From JBGSTR01 sp963707135 (GTDB lineage Bacteria; Pseudomonadota; Gammaproteobacteria; Chromatiales; Chromatiaceae), in NCBI GenBank assembly GCA_963707135.1, contig CAVPOY010000011.1:91298-155297 (forward strand): DNA of 64,000 nt, read 5' to 3'. The translations under genes and the position numbers were made by a program. Every line of letters starts with the position of its first letter. Within the stretch, counting starts at the first letter, position 1. This document shows, piece after piece, positions 16,318 to 25,099 of this stretch. Below the pieces are notes generated by a model. It was not told where the DNA came from. It ran no database searches and saw only the letters and a program-made list of their open reading frames with translations.

Positions 16318-17124
16318 GGGGCTAGGCCCTGGGTGACGGCGTCGGAGTCAAGGTCCCGAATCAGATCGAGGAGGGGGCGGTCGCTGATCTGAATCAGGCC
16401 CTCCTTACCGCGATCGAAATCCACGATGATCAGCATGAGGGCCGCCAGCGCGATGGCAAAGGCGGTCATCCGGCCGCGATTCACTTGCCCGTTCAACGCC
16501 GCGTTATGGGCCGCGACCGCCAAGGAGGTCGCCGCGACCAGCACGAGCAGGAGCAAGACGGCGCCGGGTAAGCGGTCGCGGATCACCGCGATCCGCGCGG
16601 CATGCATGTCCAGCACCTCGTTGACCGCCTGGACGATCGACGCCTGCAGGGGAGCGGGGATCTCCCCCTGCAACGCTTGTTTGGTTGTCGGCCAGAGTCG
16701 TGACTGCACTTCCAGCGAGTGTTCGATCTCGGCACGGAGCGCGTCTCCATACAATCCCTTTCCCGGCACCCGGGTCCTCGCATAGTCGATCAGTGCCTGT
16801 CGCAGCGCGCTTCGGCCGGGTTCTTGGGCAAGGTCGGCCCGGAGGAAAGGCGGTGCCGATGGCGTTGGCCTCGTTGATGATCGCCTGCTTGCGCATGTCC
16901 GCCCGGCTGAGGCTGAAGGAATAGGTGAAGGCGAGCAGCAAACCCAGCAGGGCGAGCATGGAGGCGAGCGTGACGTCGTCGCCCGTCTTCTTCATCGCTT
17001 TCCCAACGACGCGGTAGCGGTGTAACCCAACGCGGTAACCGCCCTCGACTGCCGTGAGCAAGACGGTGACGAACAGCAGCCCGTTCACCCAGATGGGGAT
17101 CTGGTAGAGCCAGGGTATCTCCAC
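16314..17124 (-). pseudogene. DUF4239-type membrane protein, frameshifted
   Basis: Two frames join into one bestrophin-like/DUF4239 protein of about 270 residues. The N-terminal part (two hydrophobic segments, 'LTAVEGGYRVG', then 'INEANAIGTAF') is in one frame. The rest ('YARTRVPGKGLYGDAL', two C-terminal membrane segments) is in another. Removing one A from the AAA at 16846-16848 (plus strand) restores continuity through FLRADLAQEPG. The GTG start at 17124 has a GAGG site; an ATG at 17163 is the alternative. The stop overlaps the phospholipase gene start by 4 bp. Function of the family is unknown, and the frameshift may be a sequencing error. Confidence 0.75.
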
Positions 17125-17199
17125 AGGGAGCCTCGCGTGGGAAGCGTAGTGCAAGGGCGGCACGACCCTGTGCCGCCATTAGCGCCGTGCCAGTTTCGC

Positions 17200-17766
17200 T
17201 CAGCGCGGCACCAGCGAGACGGCGAGGGCATCGGTGAAGGTCACCCGCACGGTGTCGCCCTCCTTGAGATCGTCAAGGAAGTGCCTGAGCTCCGGCGCGT
17301 CGACCGAGACCTCGCGCCAGTCCCCCTCGGGATCGCGGAAGGCGATGGCCTTTTTGTACGGGTCGACCACGAGGATCTTGACCGTTACGGTCATGCGCAG
17401 ACTCCCAGAGCCCGGGGCAGCGCCAGCGGCGGCCGAGGTCGAGCGCTGGAGCTCCGGCGCGGACTCTTCTCCCGCCTCGGCGACGACATCGACCGCGACG
17501 CTGCGGTAGTACTTGATGTCGACCTGGTCGCCGGGCTTGACCTTGTCGAGATTTTCGATGCGCTCCCCGGCCCTGACGGTCACCAGGTTGCCCTCGGGCC
17601 CCTTGAGGGTGACGTAGCGGCTGGCGGGATTGACGGACTCGACGGTGGCCGTGGTCTCGATGAGCTCCGCACCTTCCAGCCCGGGTGGGGGTGCCTCGAT
17701 CTCACCGAGCACCGGCAAGGCCGAAGCCAGAAGAATGGACGCGGCGATGGCTTTCAGGGTTTTCAT
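17200..17766 (-). CDS. Secreted protein of unknown function, OB-like repeats
   Basis: A 188-residue protein with a clean signal peptide (ASALPVLGEI cleavage region). Two similar beta-rich segments follow: 'ATVESVNPASRYVTLKGPEG...GDQVDIKYYRSVAVDV' and 'VKILVVDPYKKAIAFRDPEG', each reading like a small OB-fold-type barrel. I do not recognise a named family with certainty. A decayed second copy lies at 35214-35771 beside the other sulfatase locus, which links the two regions by duplication. A palindrome at 17798-17816 sits just upstream of the start. Confidence 0.75.
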   Translation of the reverse strand: MKTLKAIAASILLASALPVLGEIEAPPPGLEGAELIETTATVESVNPASRYVTLKGPEGNLVTVRAGERIENLDKVKPGDQVDIKYYRSVAVDVVAEAGEESAPELQRSTSAAAGAAPGSGSLRMTVTVKILVVDPYKKAIAFRDPEGDWREVSVDAPELRHFLDDLKEGDTVRVTFTDALAVSLVPR

Positions 17767-17797
17767 CTCGTCTCTCTCTCCTCAGTCAGGGGTGATG

Positions 17798-17816
17798 GGT
17801 CTGGGATACCCAGACC
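17798..17816. promoter_or_regulatory. Palindrome upstream of the secreted protein gene
   Basis: GGTCTGGG-ATA-CCCAGACC is a perfect inverted repeat 32-50 bp upstream of the ATG at 17766, flanked by a run of nine A. A related GTCTG...CAGAC element with an A-run lies at the same place upstream of the decayed paralogue near 35.8 kb. A regulator site or a 5' hairpin is likely. Confidence 0.45.
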
Positions 17817-18089
17817 AGTTGGGAAAAAAAAAGGAGGGGGACCAGCCGCCCAAGCGACGATGGTTGGATCCTTGGCCGGTCTCCCAACAACAGCGGACAA
17901 AACAATCCAGGGGGCAGCCGCTTGCCGACCTGGGGCATCTTGCGGTCCCCTCAGAATCAATCCGGAGAGTGTGCGCACACTCGGCCCGCCGCCGCGGCAC
18001 GAGGGTTTTGCTGCACACCGAAGCCGCGGCACTCCGCTCGCGACCGATCGAGCCCGCGGGCTTCCTTGCTCTAGCGCTCCCACAACCTC
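17817..18089. other. Intergenic region with an A-tract
   Basis: About 270 bp without a recognisable gene. It begins with an A9 tract at about 17823-17833. On the minus strand this would be a T-run, but no convincing hairpin precedes it. Confidence 0.4.
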
Positions 18090-18266
18090 CTAGTCCAGGA
18101 TGCCGTAGACGGTACCGACGGTCGCGCCAATCTGGGCGCCCTTTTGCGCATCTCCGGCCAGGGCGCCGATCCCGGCACCGTACACCGCGCCCTTGGTGGT
18201 GGCACAGGCCGTCAGCACGGCGGCGACGATCAGGGCTGCGCTCAATGCCGCAATGATTCGCTTCAT
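18090..18266 (-). CDS. Small glycine-zipper lipoprotein
   Basis: From ATG 18266 (GGAG upstream) the product is 58 residues. A lipoprotein signal ends in VLTACAT, and the remainder, GAVYGAGIGALAGDAQKGAQ and onward, is a glycine-zipper stretch of GxxxG steps. Such proteins sit in the outer membrane as small structural lipoproteins (SlyB/OmpA-linked type). It follows the next upstream gene by about 30 bp. Confidence 0.75.
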   Translation of the reverse strand: MKRIIAALSAALIVAAVLTACATTKGAVYGAGIGALAGDAQKGAQIGATVGTVYGILD

Positions 18267-18295
18267 GGATTGGGCTCTCCTCACTGTGGCACCGG

Positions 18296-18661
18296 TCATT
18301 GCCCGATCCTCGGCTTGACAATGTCGATCCAGAGAACCGAGAGGATGGGGACATCCAGCTGACTGGGGTTGGCCGCATACCAGGCGTCGATCCGGCGCAC
18401 CGCCTCCGGAACCGTGGTACCAGAGAGTCCCCGAGCGGCCTGCCGCATGAAGGTCTTTTCCTGTCCGGGGACCTTGCGCTGGTCGTAGGCGTTGCCGACC
18501 GAGATCATGTTGGAAATACCGACCAGATACGCGGCGCGCTCGGACTGGCTGGAGTTCTTCCAGTCGTTCCCGTCTGCAAGATGGAAGGCATGGCTTGCAA
18601 CGGGAAGCAGGGCGAGCGCCGCGCCCAAGAACAGCGTGCGGCGTAAACCTGGGATTCTCAT
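18296..18661 (-). CDS. Secreted hypothetical protein
   Basis: From ATG 18661, preceded by AAGGAG, the product is 121 residues with a signal peptide ending ASHAF. The mature part is helical, with AAYLVGISNMISVGNAYD and a C-terminal 'DAWYAANPSQLDVPILSVLW'. I do not recognise a family. It lies between the outer-membrane protein gene and the small lipoprotein in a leftward run, so an envelope role is likely. Confidence 0.7.
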   Translation of the reverse strand: MRIPGLRRTLFLGAALALLPVASHAFHLADGNDWKNSSQSERAAYLVGISNMISVGNAYDQRKVPGQEKTFMRQAARGLSGTTVPEAVRRIDAWYAANPSQLDVPILSVLWIDIVKPRIGQ

Positions 18662-18764
18662 CAATGGCGTGCTCCTTTGGTTGTTCGGGTCGGTTGTCTC
18701 AGATCGCGCCTTCACCCGGGTGCCGAGCGCGCCACCGGGGTAGCTTCGCGGACGCCTGGGGCGC

Positions 18765-19727
18765 TCAAAACTGATAGACGACCTTGAGCCAGATGTAGTC
18801 GCCCTCGAGCCGGTTGCGGGTCTCGAGCTCCGGCAGCCAGCGCAGCTCCGCAACGAAGTTCTGCTTCCCCATAGGCTGCACGTAGCCCAGCACCGGACCG
18901 ATGCCGGCGGTGCGTCCTTTGAAGTCGCCGAGGAACGGTGCCTGCCCGCTATCGGCGGTCACTTGCTCCACCCAGAAGGCCTCGGCGCCGAGGCTGACGA
19001 ATCCCTTCCCGAGCGGCAGCAGTTGCTGCACGCTGCCCTCCAGGTGCGTCAGGATGCCGCTGCGATAGTCGGTGTCCGGGTTCTCGGTATTGAAGGCGAT
19101 GCCACCGTGCAGCGCGGCGTTGAACCCGGTCTTGGCATTGTTGTAGGAGACGCCCGCCCAGGGATTGAAGGTCCAGTAGTTGAGACCGGGGTTGGCCAGC
19201 TCGCCGGCCTCGTACTCACCTGTCGGCGCATAGACGGTCAGTGCCGCGTTGTACTGAATCGACCCATGCTTCCAGCCGAGCAGGGCCGGGATCAGGGTCA
19301 AATCGCCGAGCCCGGAGGTCGTATCCCGGCGCGCGAAGGTGCCGAGGGCGGTGTCGATCTTGCCCTCCACCGTCAGCCAGACGTAGGGCAGCATGGCGCC
19401 GACGCTGTAGTAGGCGCCAAGCACCTGTTGCTCGAAGGTGTAGAAGCCGCCGAGCAAGGCCACGTCGGTGGTCGCCTTCAGCCCCAGTGCGTCGAGGCCG
19501 GCGATCGGGATCTCCTTGTCCGTGCCGGCGTCACCCTCGTAGTGCAGATAGATCGGCTCGATCACCCAGCCGGGCTGGGTCGGCGCGAGGTCGATCATGG
19601 TCGCGACCGCCCCTGGCAGGTAATGGCTAGTCCCGCCTTCGCCAGCGTTTGCAGCGGCCGGCATCAGCGCCAGCGCGGCCAGCGCGAAAAAGGCTGGGCC
19701 ATAGAGAGTCGACGGGTTTCGCGGCAT
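18765..19727 (-). CDS. Outer-membrane beta-barrel, phenol MetA-pathway/transporter type
   Basis: From ATG 19727 (GAGGTAG site) the product is 320 residues with a signal peptide ending PAAANAG and alternating beta-strand sequence, ending in the C-terminal aromatic motif WLKVVYQF of outer-membrane barrels. Segments such as 'SGLGDLTLIPALLGWK', 'YAPTGEYEAGELANPGLNYW' and 'NFVAELRWLPE' fit the SphA/MetA-type family. It probably lets hydrophobic or aromatic compounds across the outer membrane. It is last in the leftward HupE/DUF3604 block. Substrate unknown. Confidence 0.8.
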   Translation of the reverse strand: MPRNPSTLYGPAFFALAALALMPAAANAGEGGTSHYLPGAVATMIDLAPTQPGWVIEPIYLHYEGDAGTDKEIPIAGLDALGLKATTDVALLGGFYTFEQQVLGAYYSVGAMLPYVWLTVEGKIDTALGTFARRDTTSGLGDLTLIPALLGWKHGSIQYNAALTVYAPTGEYEAGELANPGLNYWTFNPWAGVSYNNAKTGFNAALHGGIAFNTENPDTDYRSGILTHLEGSVQQLLPLGKGFVSLGAEAFWVEQVTADSGQAPFLGDFKGRTAGIGPVLGYVQPMGKQNFVAELRWLPELETRNRLEGDYIWLKVVYQF

Positions 19728-19788
19728 GGGGGTTTCTACCTCAGCTGGTTCAATCTGTCTTGAATGACGGGTGACATGGGGAGCGGCC

Positions 19789-20388
19789 TCAGCTTGTGCC
19801 ATGCAGCAGCCAGCCCAGCATCAGCATCCCGACCGCCGCAATCCAGCTGCCCCCCACCCGCAGCGCGATGCGGGTCCACGCGGCCTGCAGCGACACCGCG
19901 AGCGCCGCGGTGAACAGCGTCAGGATCAGCACGGCCGCAGCGATGCCGGCGACGGCAACAGGGGCGCTGCCGCTGGCGGCGAAGGCGCCACCGTTGTCCA
20001 GCCCATGGAGCAGACCGGTTAACGCCGCCAGGGACGCCATCACCCAGGCCGATAGCCTGACGTTGGCGGCCACCAGGATGCCGAGCAGGATCAGCAGGGC
20101 GACCTGCAACCAGCCCAGGTCGGCGCCGTGGCCCAGCGAGAGACCGTCGAGCGCCGCGGCGCCCCAGGCCAGCGGCAGCGTGATCGCCGCCCAGCGCGCG
20201 CTCGCCTTGCCGCTCTGCCCCGCCAGCAGGCCCACCGCGAGCACCGCGAGGAGGTCCCCCGGCGACAGCAACAGGTGCAGCGCGCCGTTGTAGAAGGGAC
20301 CCAGCCCGGAGTTGACCAGGTGCGCGTGGGCAGGAAGCGGGGCGCCCGCAAGCAGTGCGAGCGGCAGGACCCGGGCGGCGGCGCGCAT
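19789..20388 (-). CDS. HupE/UreJ-type membrane protein
   Basis: A 199-residue protein with a signal peptide (APLPAHA) exposing a new N-terminus HLVNSGLGPFYNGALHLLL, then about five membrane segments with 'GHGADLGW' and 'GLLHGLDNGG' between them. This is the HupE/UreJ-2-type permease pattern, linked to nickel or other divalent metal movement. It is intact, unlike its two upstream relatives. Its start overlaps the stop of hupE by 1 bp. Metal specificity is inferred from the family only. Confidence 0.78.
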   Translation of the reverse strand: MRAAARVLPLALLAGAPLPAHAHLVNSGLGPFYNGALHLLLSPGDLLAVLAVGLLAGQSGKASARWAAITLPLAWGAAALDGLSLGHGADLGWLQVALLILLGILVAANVRLSAWVMASLAALTGLLHGLDNGGAFAASGSAPVAVAGIAAAVLILTLFTAALAVSLQAAWTRIALRVGGSWIAAVGMLMLGWLLHGTS

Positions 20389-20948
20389 CAGGCGAGCGCG
20401 CTCCACAGGAAGAACAGGCCGCCGGCCATCACGATCGAGCCCGCGCCCCGCAGCGCGATCCGGCCGGCATCCCAGCGGTGCATCAGGCCGATACCGATGC
20501 CCAGCGCGTGCAGCATCCCAGTGGCGATGACGAAGCCGATGCTGTACAGGATCGCGCTTTGGCCAGGGGTCATCTCGGTGCCATGAGCGTGCCCGTGAAA
20601 GACGGCGAAGAAGCCGACCACGAGCAGCGCGGCCGCGAGCGGCAGCCGAACCGCGCCGAGGATCAGCGCGCCGAGCATGACCGCCGACAGCGCGATGCCC
20701 AGCTCCACGCCGGGCGAGCGGGACGCCGATCAGACCGAGCAGGCCGCCGAAGGCCATCATGATCGGAAAGGCCACCGGCAACAGCCAGATGGCCGGCGCC
20801 CCGAGCTGGGCGCCCCAGAGCCCGACCGCGACCATCGCCAGCACATGGTCCAGACCCGAGATCGGGTGGCGAACCCGTTCAAGAAGCCGCCGGCCGCACC
20901 ACCCTCGACGTGGGCCAGCGCGGCGAGCGGCCACAGCAACAGCGTCAT
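20388..20948 (-). pseudogene. hupE: HupE/UreJ nickel permease, two frameshifts
   Basis: Three frames assemble into a HupE of about 187 residues. The signal and first ligands are 'PLAALAHVEGGAAGGFLNGF'. Then come 'HPISGLDHVLAMVAVGLWGA' through 'GLLGLIGVPL', and then 'ELGIALSAVMLG' with 'VFHGHAHGTEM' to the end. The His/Asp motif HPxSGLDHxLAM and HGHAHG are the metal-binding signatures of HupE. One base is missing near 20872-20877 and one is extra near 20717. HupE imports nickel for hydrogenase or urease, neither of which is present here. Either a recent pseudogene or sequencing error. Confidence 0.75.
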
Positions 20949-20987
20949 TAGCAGCAGCCGCGGCGGGACAGGATGACAAGTCTTCGG

Positions 20988-22051
20988 TCATGACTCCGGT
21001 GGAGGTCGGCCGGCGCGATCGCCGCTACAGAACATCATCGCCGTGCGCTGGATGGTCCAATAGGCCCCCAGCGAGCCGATCGCATAGCCGGGCGCGAGCT
21101 CCACCCAGCGCGGCCAGCGGAACTCCAGCACCCGCAACGCCCGGTGCAGCAGCAGGATCGAGGCCACGAAGGCGAGCTGGCCGAGCTCGACGCCGATGTT
21201 GAACATCAGCAGCGCGAGCGGGATCTCGGCCTGCGGCATGCCCACGGTCGACAGCCCGCTGGCGAAGCCGAAGCCGTGCAGCAGTCCGAAGCCGAAGGCC
21301 ACCACCCAGGGGTGGCGGATGGTGAAGCTGGTCTGCGCCGCGCCAGACGCGCACGATCTCCGGGCCGAGGAACAGGATCGACAGCGCGATGGCCGCGTTC
21401 AGCGGCGGGCCCGGGATGCTCGCGTAGCCCAGGGTCGCCAGCGGCCAGCGTGATGCTGTGGGCGACGGTGAAGGCGGTGATGGTCTTGATCAGCATGCCG
21501 CCGGCCGCGCACGATGATCAGCAGCCCCAGCACGAACAGCAGGTGATCGATGCCCATCAGGATGTGGTTGAAGCCGAGCATGAGGTATTCGCCGGACGAT
21601 CTCGTACCAGGGCCGCTCGCCACGCAGTTCCGCGAACGGCCGGGTGGGCCGCACCACCTGGCTGACGCCTCGCTGCCGTCGAGCCGCGAGACGCGCACGA
21701 AGACGTCGGTGATGGTCGCTCCAGGCCCGGAAAGGCGAATGACGCTGCCGTCGAGTGCCGCCCTCGATCCGCACCACCTGCCGGTGCAGCTCGCGATCGG
21801 GCAACTGGCGCACCGTCGGCTCAGCGACGGCCTGCCAGTCCGCCGGCAGCTCGAGCCGGGCCGGATGCGGCCGGCCGTAGTAGATCGGCGCTCGCCAGAG
21901 GACCTCCAGGTGACGGTCGGCGGTGAGTTGCCGCAGCTCGAGCAGGCCCGGCTGGGATTCGTGGGCCAGAGCCGCCGGGGGCGGGACCGAGCGCGATCAG
22001 CGCCAGTAAGCCAGCCAGGCCGAGGATGAGTGGGCGCCAGGGGCTTGTCAT
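20988..22051 (-). pseudogene. HupE/UreJ-2 family permease, about seven frameshifts
   Basis: Pieces in all three frames give one protein of about 350 residues: a signal 'LIALGPAPAALAHES', a periplasmic domain ('LEVLWRAPIYYGRPHPARL', 'DGSVIRLSGPGATITDV'), then membrane segments with 'LGFNHILMGIDHLLFVLG', 'TAFTVAHSITL', 'GFGLLHGFGFASGL' and 'NIGVELGQLAF'. These are signatures of the long HupE/UreJ proteins. Single extra bases restore the frame at most breaks, for example in the C-run at 21976-21980 and near 21745. The ATG overlaps the ppiC stop by 4 bp. So many breaks in an otherwise ordered protein suggest sequence error as much as decay. Confidence 0.72.
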
Positions 22052-22935
22052 CGGGCGTCGGCGACCGAGCCCGGGCTCGCCGTGGACGTCAGCGTTTGCG
22101 GACTGTCCGGCGGGCTCGACGAGGATCTCGTAGCGCTTGCCGAATCCGCGCGTAGGCCTGCTCCTTCTGCTCCCGGCGCCGCTGATCCTGCCAGTCGCGC
22201 AGCACCTGGGGCCGGACCTCGCCGAGGGCTGGCAGCCGGGCGCTTTGCCGGTCGGTCAGCAGCACTAGATGGGCACCGAGACCGGAGGGGACCGGCCCGA
22301 GCCATTGCCCCGGCTCCAGCCCCAGCAAGGCCTCGGCGAAGGCCGTCCCCGAACTGCCGGGCGACCTCCGGCTGACTCAGATCGTCGAAGGTCGGACCGA
22401 GCAGGGTGACATCCCCAAGCCCGGCCGGGTCGGCACCGGCAAGCAGGCGCGCGAGCAGGTCGGCCGCATCGGCCTCCAACCGGGGGTGCCGCTCCGGGCT
22501 CAGGTAGACCTGTTGGAACGAGACCCGCGCCGGCGCCTGGTAGCGCTCTGGGTGTTCCCGGAGATAGTGCGCAAGGGTCTCGTCGTCCGGCACGGTCTCG
22601 GCGGACAGGTCATCCAGCAGGAGCTCAAGCTTCTGCCCGAGACGGTTGCGCACATAGGGGTCTTCCTGATCCAGGCCCATGGCCAGCGCCTCCCGGTAGA
22701 AGACCTCGCTTCGGATGTGGCGCTCGACCAGGCCGGCAAGCTCCTGCTCGGTCGGCGGCCGCATCCAGGTGCGCCGGAACTGCGCGGCCAGCTGCTCCAC
22801 CTGGGCAGTGGTCACCCGAATCTGCCGGGCGCCCTCCTGCTCGGGAGCCCGCGTCAGGCCGAACAGCCCGAACAGCAGGCCGCCGAGCACCAGGAAGTGC
22901 AGCAGCGGCTCACGGAGTAGAGCGCGCAGCATCAT
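22048..22935 (-). pseudogene. PpiC-type periplasmic peptidyl-prolyl isomerase, frameshifted
   Basis: The first 200 residues are in one frame: a membrane anchor 'HFLVLGGLLFGLFGLT', then a SurA/PpiC-like helical region and parvulin-like strands 'ARVSFQQVYLSPERHP'. The C-terminal part 'LGLEPGQWLGPVPSGLGAHL' then '...REQKEQAYARIR' and 'RYEILVE' is in other frames. Extra bases near 22350 and 22142 explain two breaks, and a third shift is needed to reach the stop. It lies between a DUF3604 gene (3 bp away) and the HupE/UreJ gene (4-bp overlap). It probably assists folding of their exported parts. Confidence 0.75.
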
Positions 22936-22938
22936 CCG

Positions 22939-24867
22939 TCAGCCTTCAGTGCTGGCCCGTTGGACCTCCGCCGTGCTCGCCTCGGGCGTGTACCAAATCG
23001 GGCTGGTGTAGCCGCGCTCTTGAATACTGGCGGGGACGTCGTCGGGGAGCTTGACGCCGAAGATCTTGGCGTCATAGGTGGTCCAGCGCGGGGTGGGGAT
23101 CTCGATGACGCGCACGTAGTAGAAGGCGGGCTCGGCGGGATCGAATGCCGGGTCCTCCCAATAGGCCTGGAGGTATGGGGCGCCGATCACGTTCGAATAG
23201 GTCGCTTGCGCAACGTCGACCGTATTGCCGACCGCCTTCCGACAACGTCCATCGTCACCGATCGCCCGGCCGTCCGACACGGCGATGTCGTAGATCCGCT
23301 CATGGGCCTTGCCATCCTTGTCGAGCCAGCCCTTGATCATCTGGACGCGGTCGAGGTTGGCGCCGTCCGGATCGCGCAGGGCGCGGACCAGGAAGGTGGG
23401 CGCCTTCCCGGCGCGATGCAGGTCGCCGCCCATGGGCACGCCGTTCGCGTAGCCGTACTTGGCGAAGTCGGAACGATCGAGGTCGGACGGCGCGTAATCG
23501 AATCCGCCGAAGACCCGGATCTTCAGGCGCGTGCCCGTCGTGGCGAAGACCTCCTTGCGCGCCATGGCGTCCCACAGCGCCTCGCGGGTGTTCTCCCGTG
23601 CCCAGACCGCGGCGATACCGGAGGCGCTGATTTGGCGCGCGTACATCTGGTAGCCCGGGGGTGCCGGGCGGCCGGCGATCACCTCGTCGAAGCGGATCGG
23701 ATCGGCGGACGGCTCCAACAGCGTCACCTTGCCGAAGTAGTTGTCTTCCTCGGCGGTGGACAGCGCCGTATGTGCATCCGTGGAGCCGACAACGCCGAAT
23801 TTGAAGGGATTGGTTCCCAATTGCTTCTCGTAGGCAAGGCCGCGCTTGAAGGCCTCGCGGGCGTATTCGCGCGGCAGCATGTCCGGTGTCTTGGGCTCGG
23901 CCCCGAAGCTCCCCTTGTCCCACACCTCGAAGTCTGCGAACTCGTCATCCGGCGACAGCAGCGGGTGAGCCTCGCCGTCGCCCTTCATCTGCGTGATCTC
24001 GTAGAGGGGCTCCCATTTGCGGCGGCGCTCGGCGTAGTCGCGGTCGAGGGGCTTGCCGGTGAAGGTCACATCGTCGAACATCAGGCCGTTCGACAGGTTG
24101 CCGTTGTGCGGGATCGCGAGCAGCTTGCCGCCCGTCTTCGCCTCGTAGCCCTGCATCCAGGCCCAGAGGTCCTCGGGGTCGAAGCTGTCGTACTGGGAGA
24201 ACGGCACGACTTGACGGGCCTTGTCGCCACCGTCTCGGAAGATCACATTGCGGTGCATGTTGTTGCCGTTGGGCTGCGAGGTCCATTCGTAGCCGATGAA
24301 GGCCGTGAACTGGCCGGAGGCGTTGTACTTCTCCGCGGCATCGATCTCCCGCTGCCACATCTCCGCGGCCAGCTCCGGCATGTCCTTCAGTGGATCCTCG
24401 CGCTTGCCGGTCTTCTCCATCCAGTTCTCATAGGCCTTGATGCCGCCCTCCTGGCCGGACTTGACCAGGTCGTGCTCCATCTTGCCCCACTCGTTCTCGA
24501 GCAGTTTGGGGTTCGACTGAGCGATCGCCGGAGCCAGTCCCAGGTTCTCGGCATGGTCCGAGACGACGAGGAAGTCGAGCGGCCGGTTCAGTCGCGCCGG
24601 CACGCCGGTACTGGAGATCACGGTCTCGCCCCGGGCGAAGCGATAGGCGTCCTCCGGGCCCAGGGTGCAGCCGACCATGCCGGCGTCCGTCGAATACGCG
24701 GTATGCAGGTGGGTATCGCCATAGAAGACCTGGTTGGGATAGTCCTCGCCCGGATAGGGGGAATACTTGATCTCCCTTTCGATACGCGCGGAATAATCGG
24801 CGGCGAATGCGGTTGTCGTCGTGACCGCAGCAAGCATCGTGACCAGACTTGCCCGCGCTATGCTCAT
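22939..24867 (-). CDS. DUF3604 (PHP-like) exported hydrolase
   Basis: A 642-residue protein with a signal peptide (TTTAFAADY) and the DUF3604 pattern: 'YGDTHLHTAYSTDAG' (His53, His55), 'VVSDHAENLG', 'AIPHNGNLSNG' and 'VGSTDAHTALS'. These spaced His/Asp motifs resemble the metal site of PHP phosphoesterases. The substrate is unknown. The intact neighbour at 25100-27031 is a close paralogue with the same motifs. It is followed by ppiC and HupE genes in one leftward run. An alternative start is Met11. Long frames on the opposite strand are shadows. Confidence 0.88.
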   Translation of the reverse strand: MSIARASLVTMLAAVTTTTAFAADYSARIEREIKYSPYPGEDYPNQVFYGDTHLHTAYSTDAGMVGCTLGPEDAYRFARGETVISSTGVPARLNRPLDFLVVSDHAENLGLAPAIAQSNPKLLENEWGKMEHDLVKSGQEGGIKAYENWMEKTGKREDPLKDMPELAAEMWQREIDAAEKYNASGQFTAFIGYEWTSQPNGNNMHRNVIFRDGGDKARQVVPFSQYDSFDPEDLWAWMQGYEAKTGGKLLAIPHNGNLSNGLMFDDVTFTGKPLDRDYAERRRKWEPLYEITQMKGDGEAHPLLSPDDEFADFEVWDKGSFGAEPKTPDMLPREYAREAFKRGLAYEKQLGTNPFKFGVVGSTDAHTALSTAEEDNYFGKVTLLEPSADPIRFDEVIAGRPAPPGYQMYARQISASGIAAVWARENTREALWDAMARKEVFATTGTRLKIRVFGGFDYAPSDLDRSDFAKYGYANGVPMGGDLHRAGKAPTFLVRALRDPDGANLDRVQMIKGWLDKDGKAHERIYDIAVSDGRAIGDDGRCRKAVGNTVDVAQATYSNVIGAPYLQAYWEDPAFDPAEPAFYYVRVIEIPTPRWTTYDAKIFGVKLPDDVPASIQERGYTSPIWYTPEASTAEVQRASTEG

Positions 24868-25023
24868 GGAACGGAAGGAGTGGGTGTTGATGGCTGAATC
24901 CTCATGGCAACCGGTAAAACCATAAAGCGCGTTCTAATTCAGGTGCGCGAAAACTGGGCGGTCAACGGCTGCACGTGCGCCACGGGGACGTGGATCCGCC
25001 GGGAGCCCCTCTTGGCCCGGCTC
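24868..25023. other. Spacer between the DUF3604 paralogues
   Basis: About 155 bp without a gene. It lies between the ppiC remnant and the start of the downstream DUF3604 gene and probably contains the downstream gene's leader. No ribosome site of standard form was found before ATG 24867. Confidence 0.4.
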
Positions 25024-25097
25024 CTACGTCAGGCCGAACAGCCCGAGCAGCAGGCCGCCGAGCACCAGGAAGCGCAGCAGCTCCTCGCGGAGTCATC
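25024..25097 (-). pseudogene. Remnant of a second ppiC start
   Basis: Directly after the stop of the 25.1-27.0 kb DUF3604 gene, the minus strand encodes 'LREELLRFLVLGGLLLGLFG' followed by LT and TAG. This is nearly the same as the N-terminal anchor of the intact-position PpiC at 22.9 kb. Only about 24 codons remain. It shows that the DUF3604-ppiC unit was once present twice and the second ppiC was deleted. Confidence 0.75.
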
Positions 25098-25099
25098 GG

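Noticed and set aside
17821..17840. A9 tract as a terminator T-run for the leftward lipoprotein gene
   Set aside because: No stable hairpin precedes it on the minus strand; the nearby palindrome is on the wrong side.
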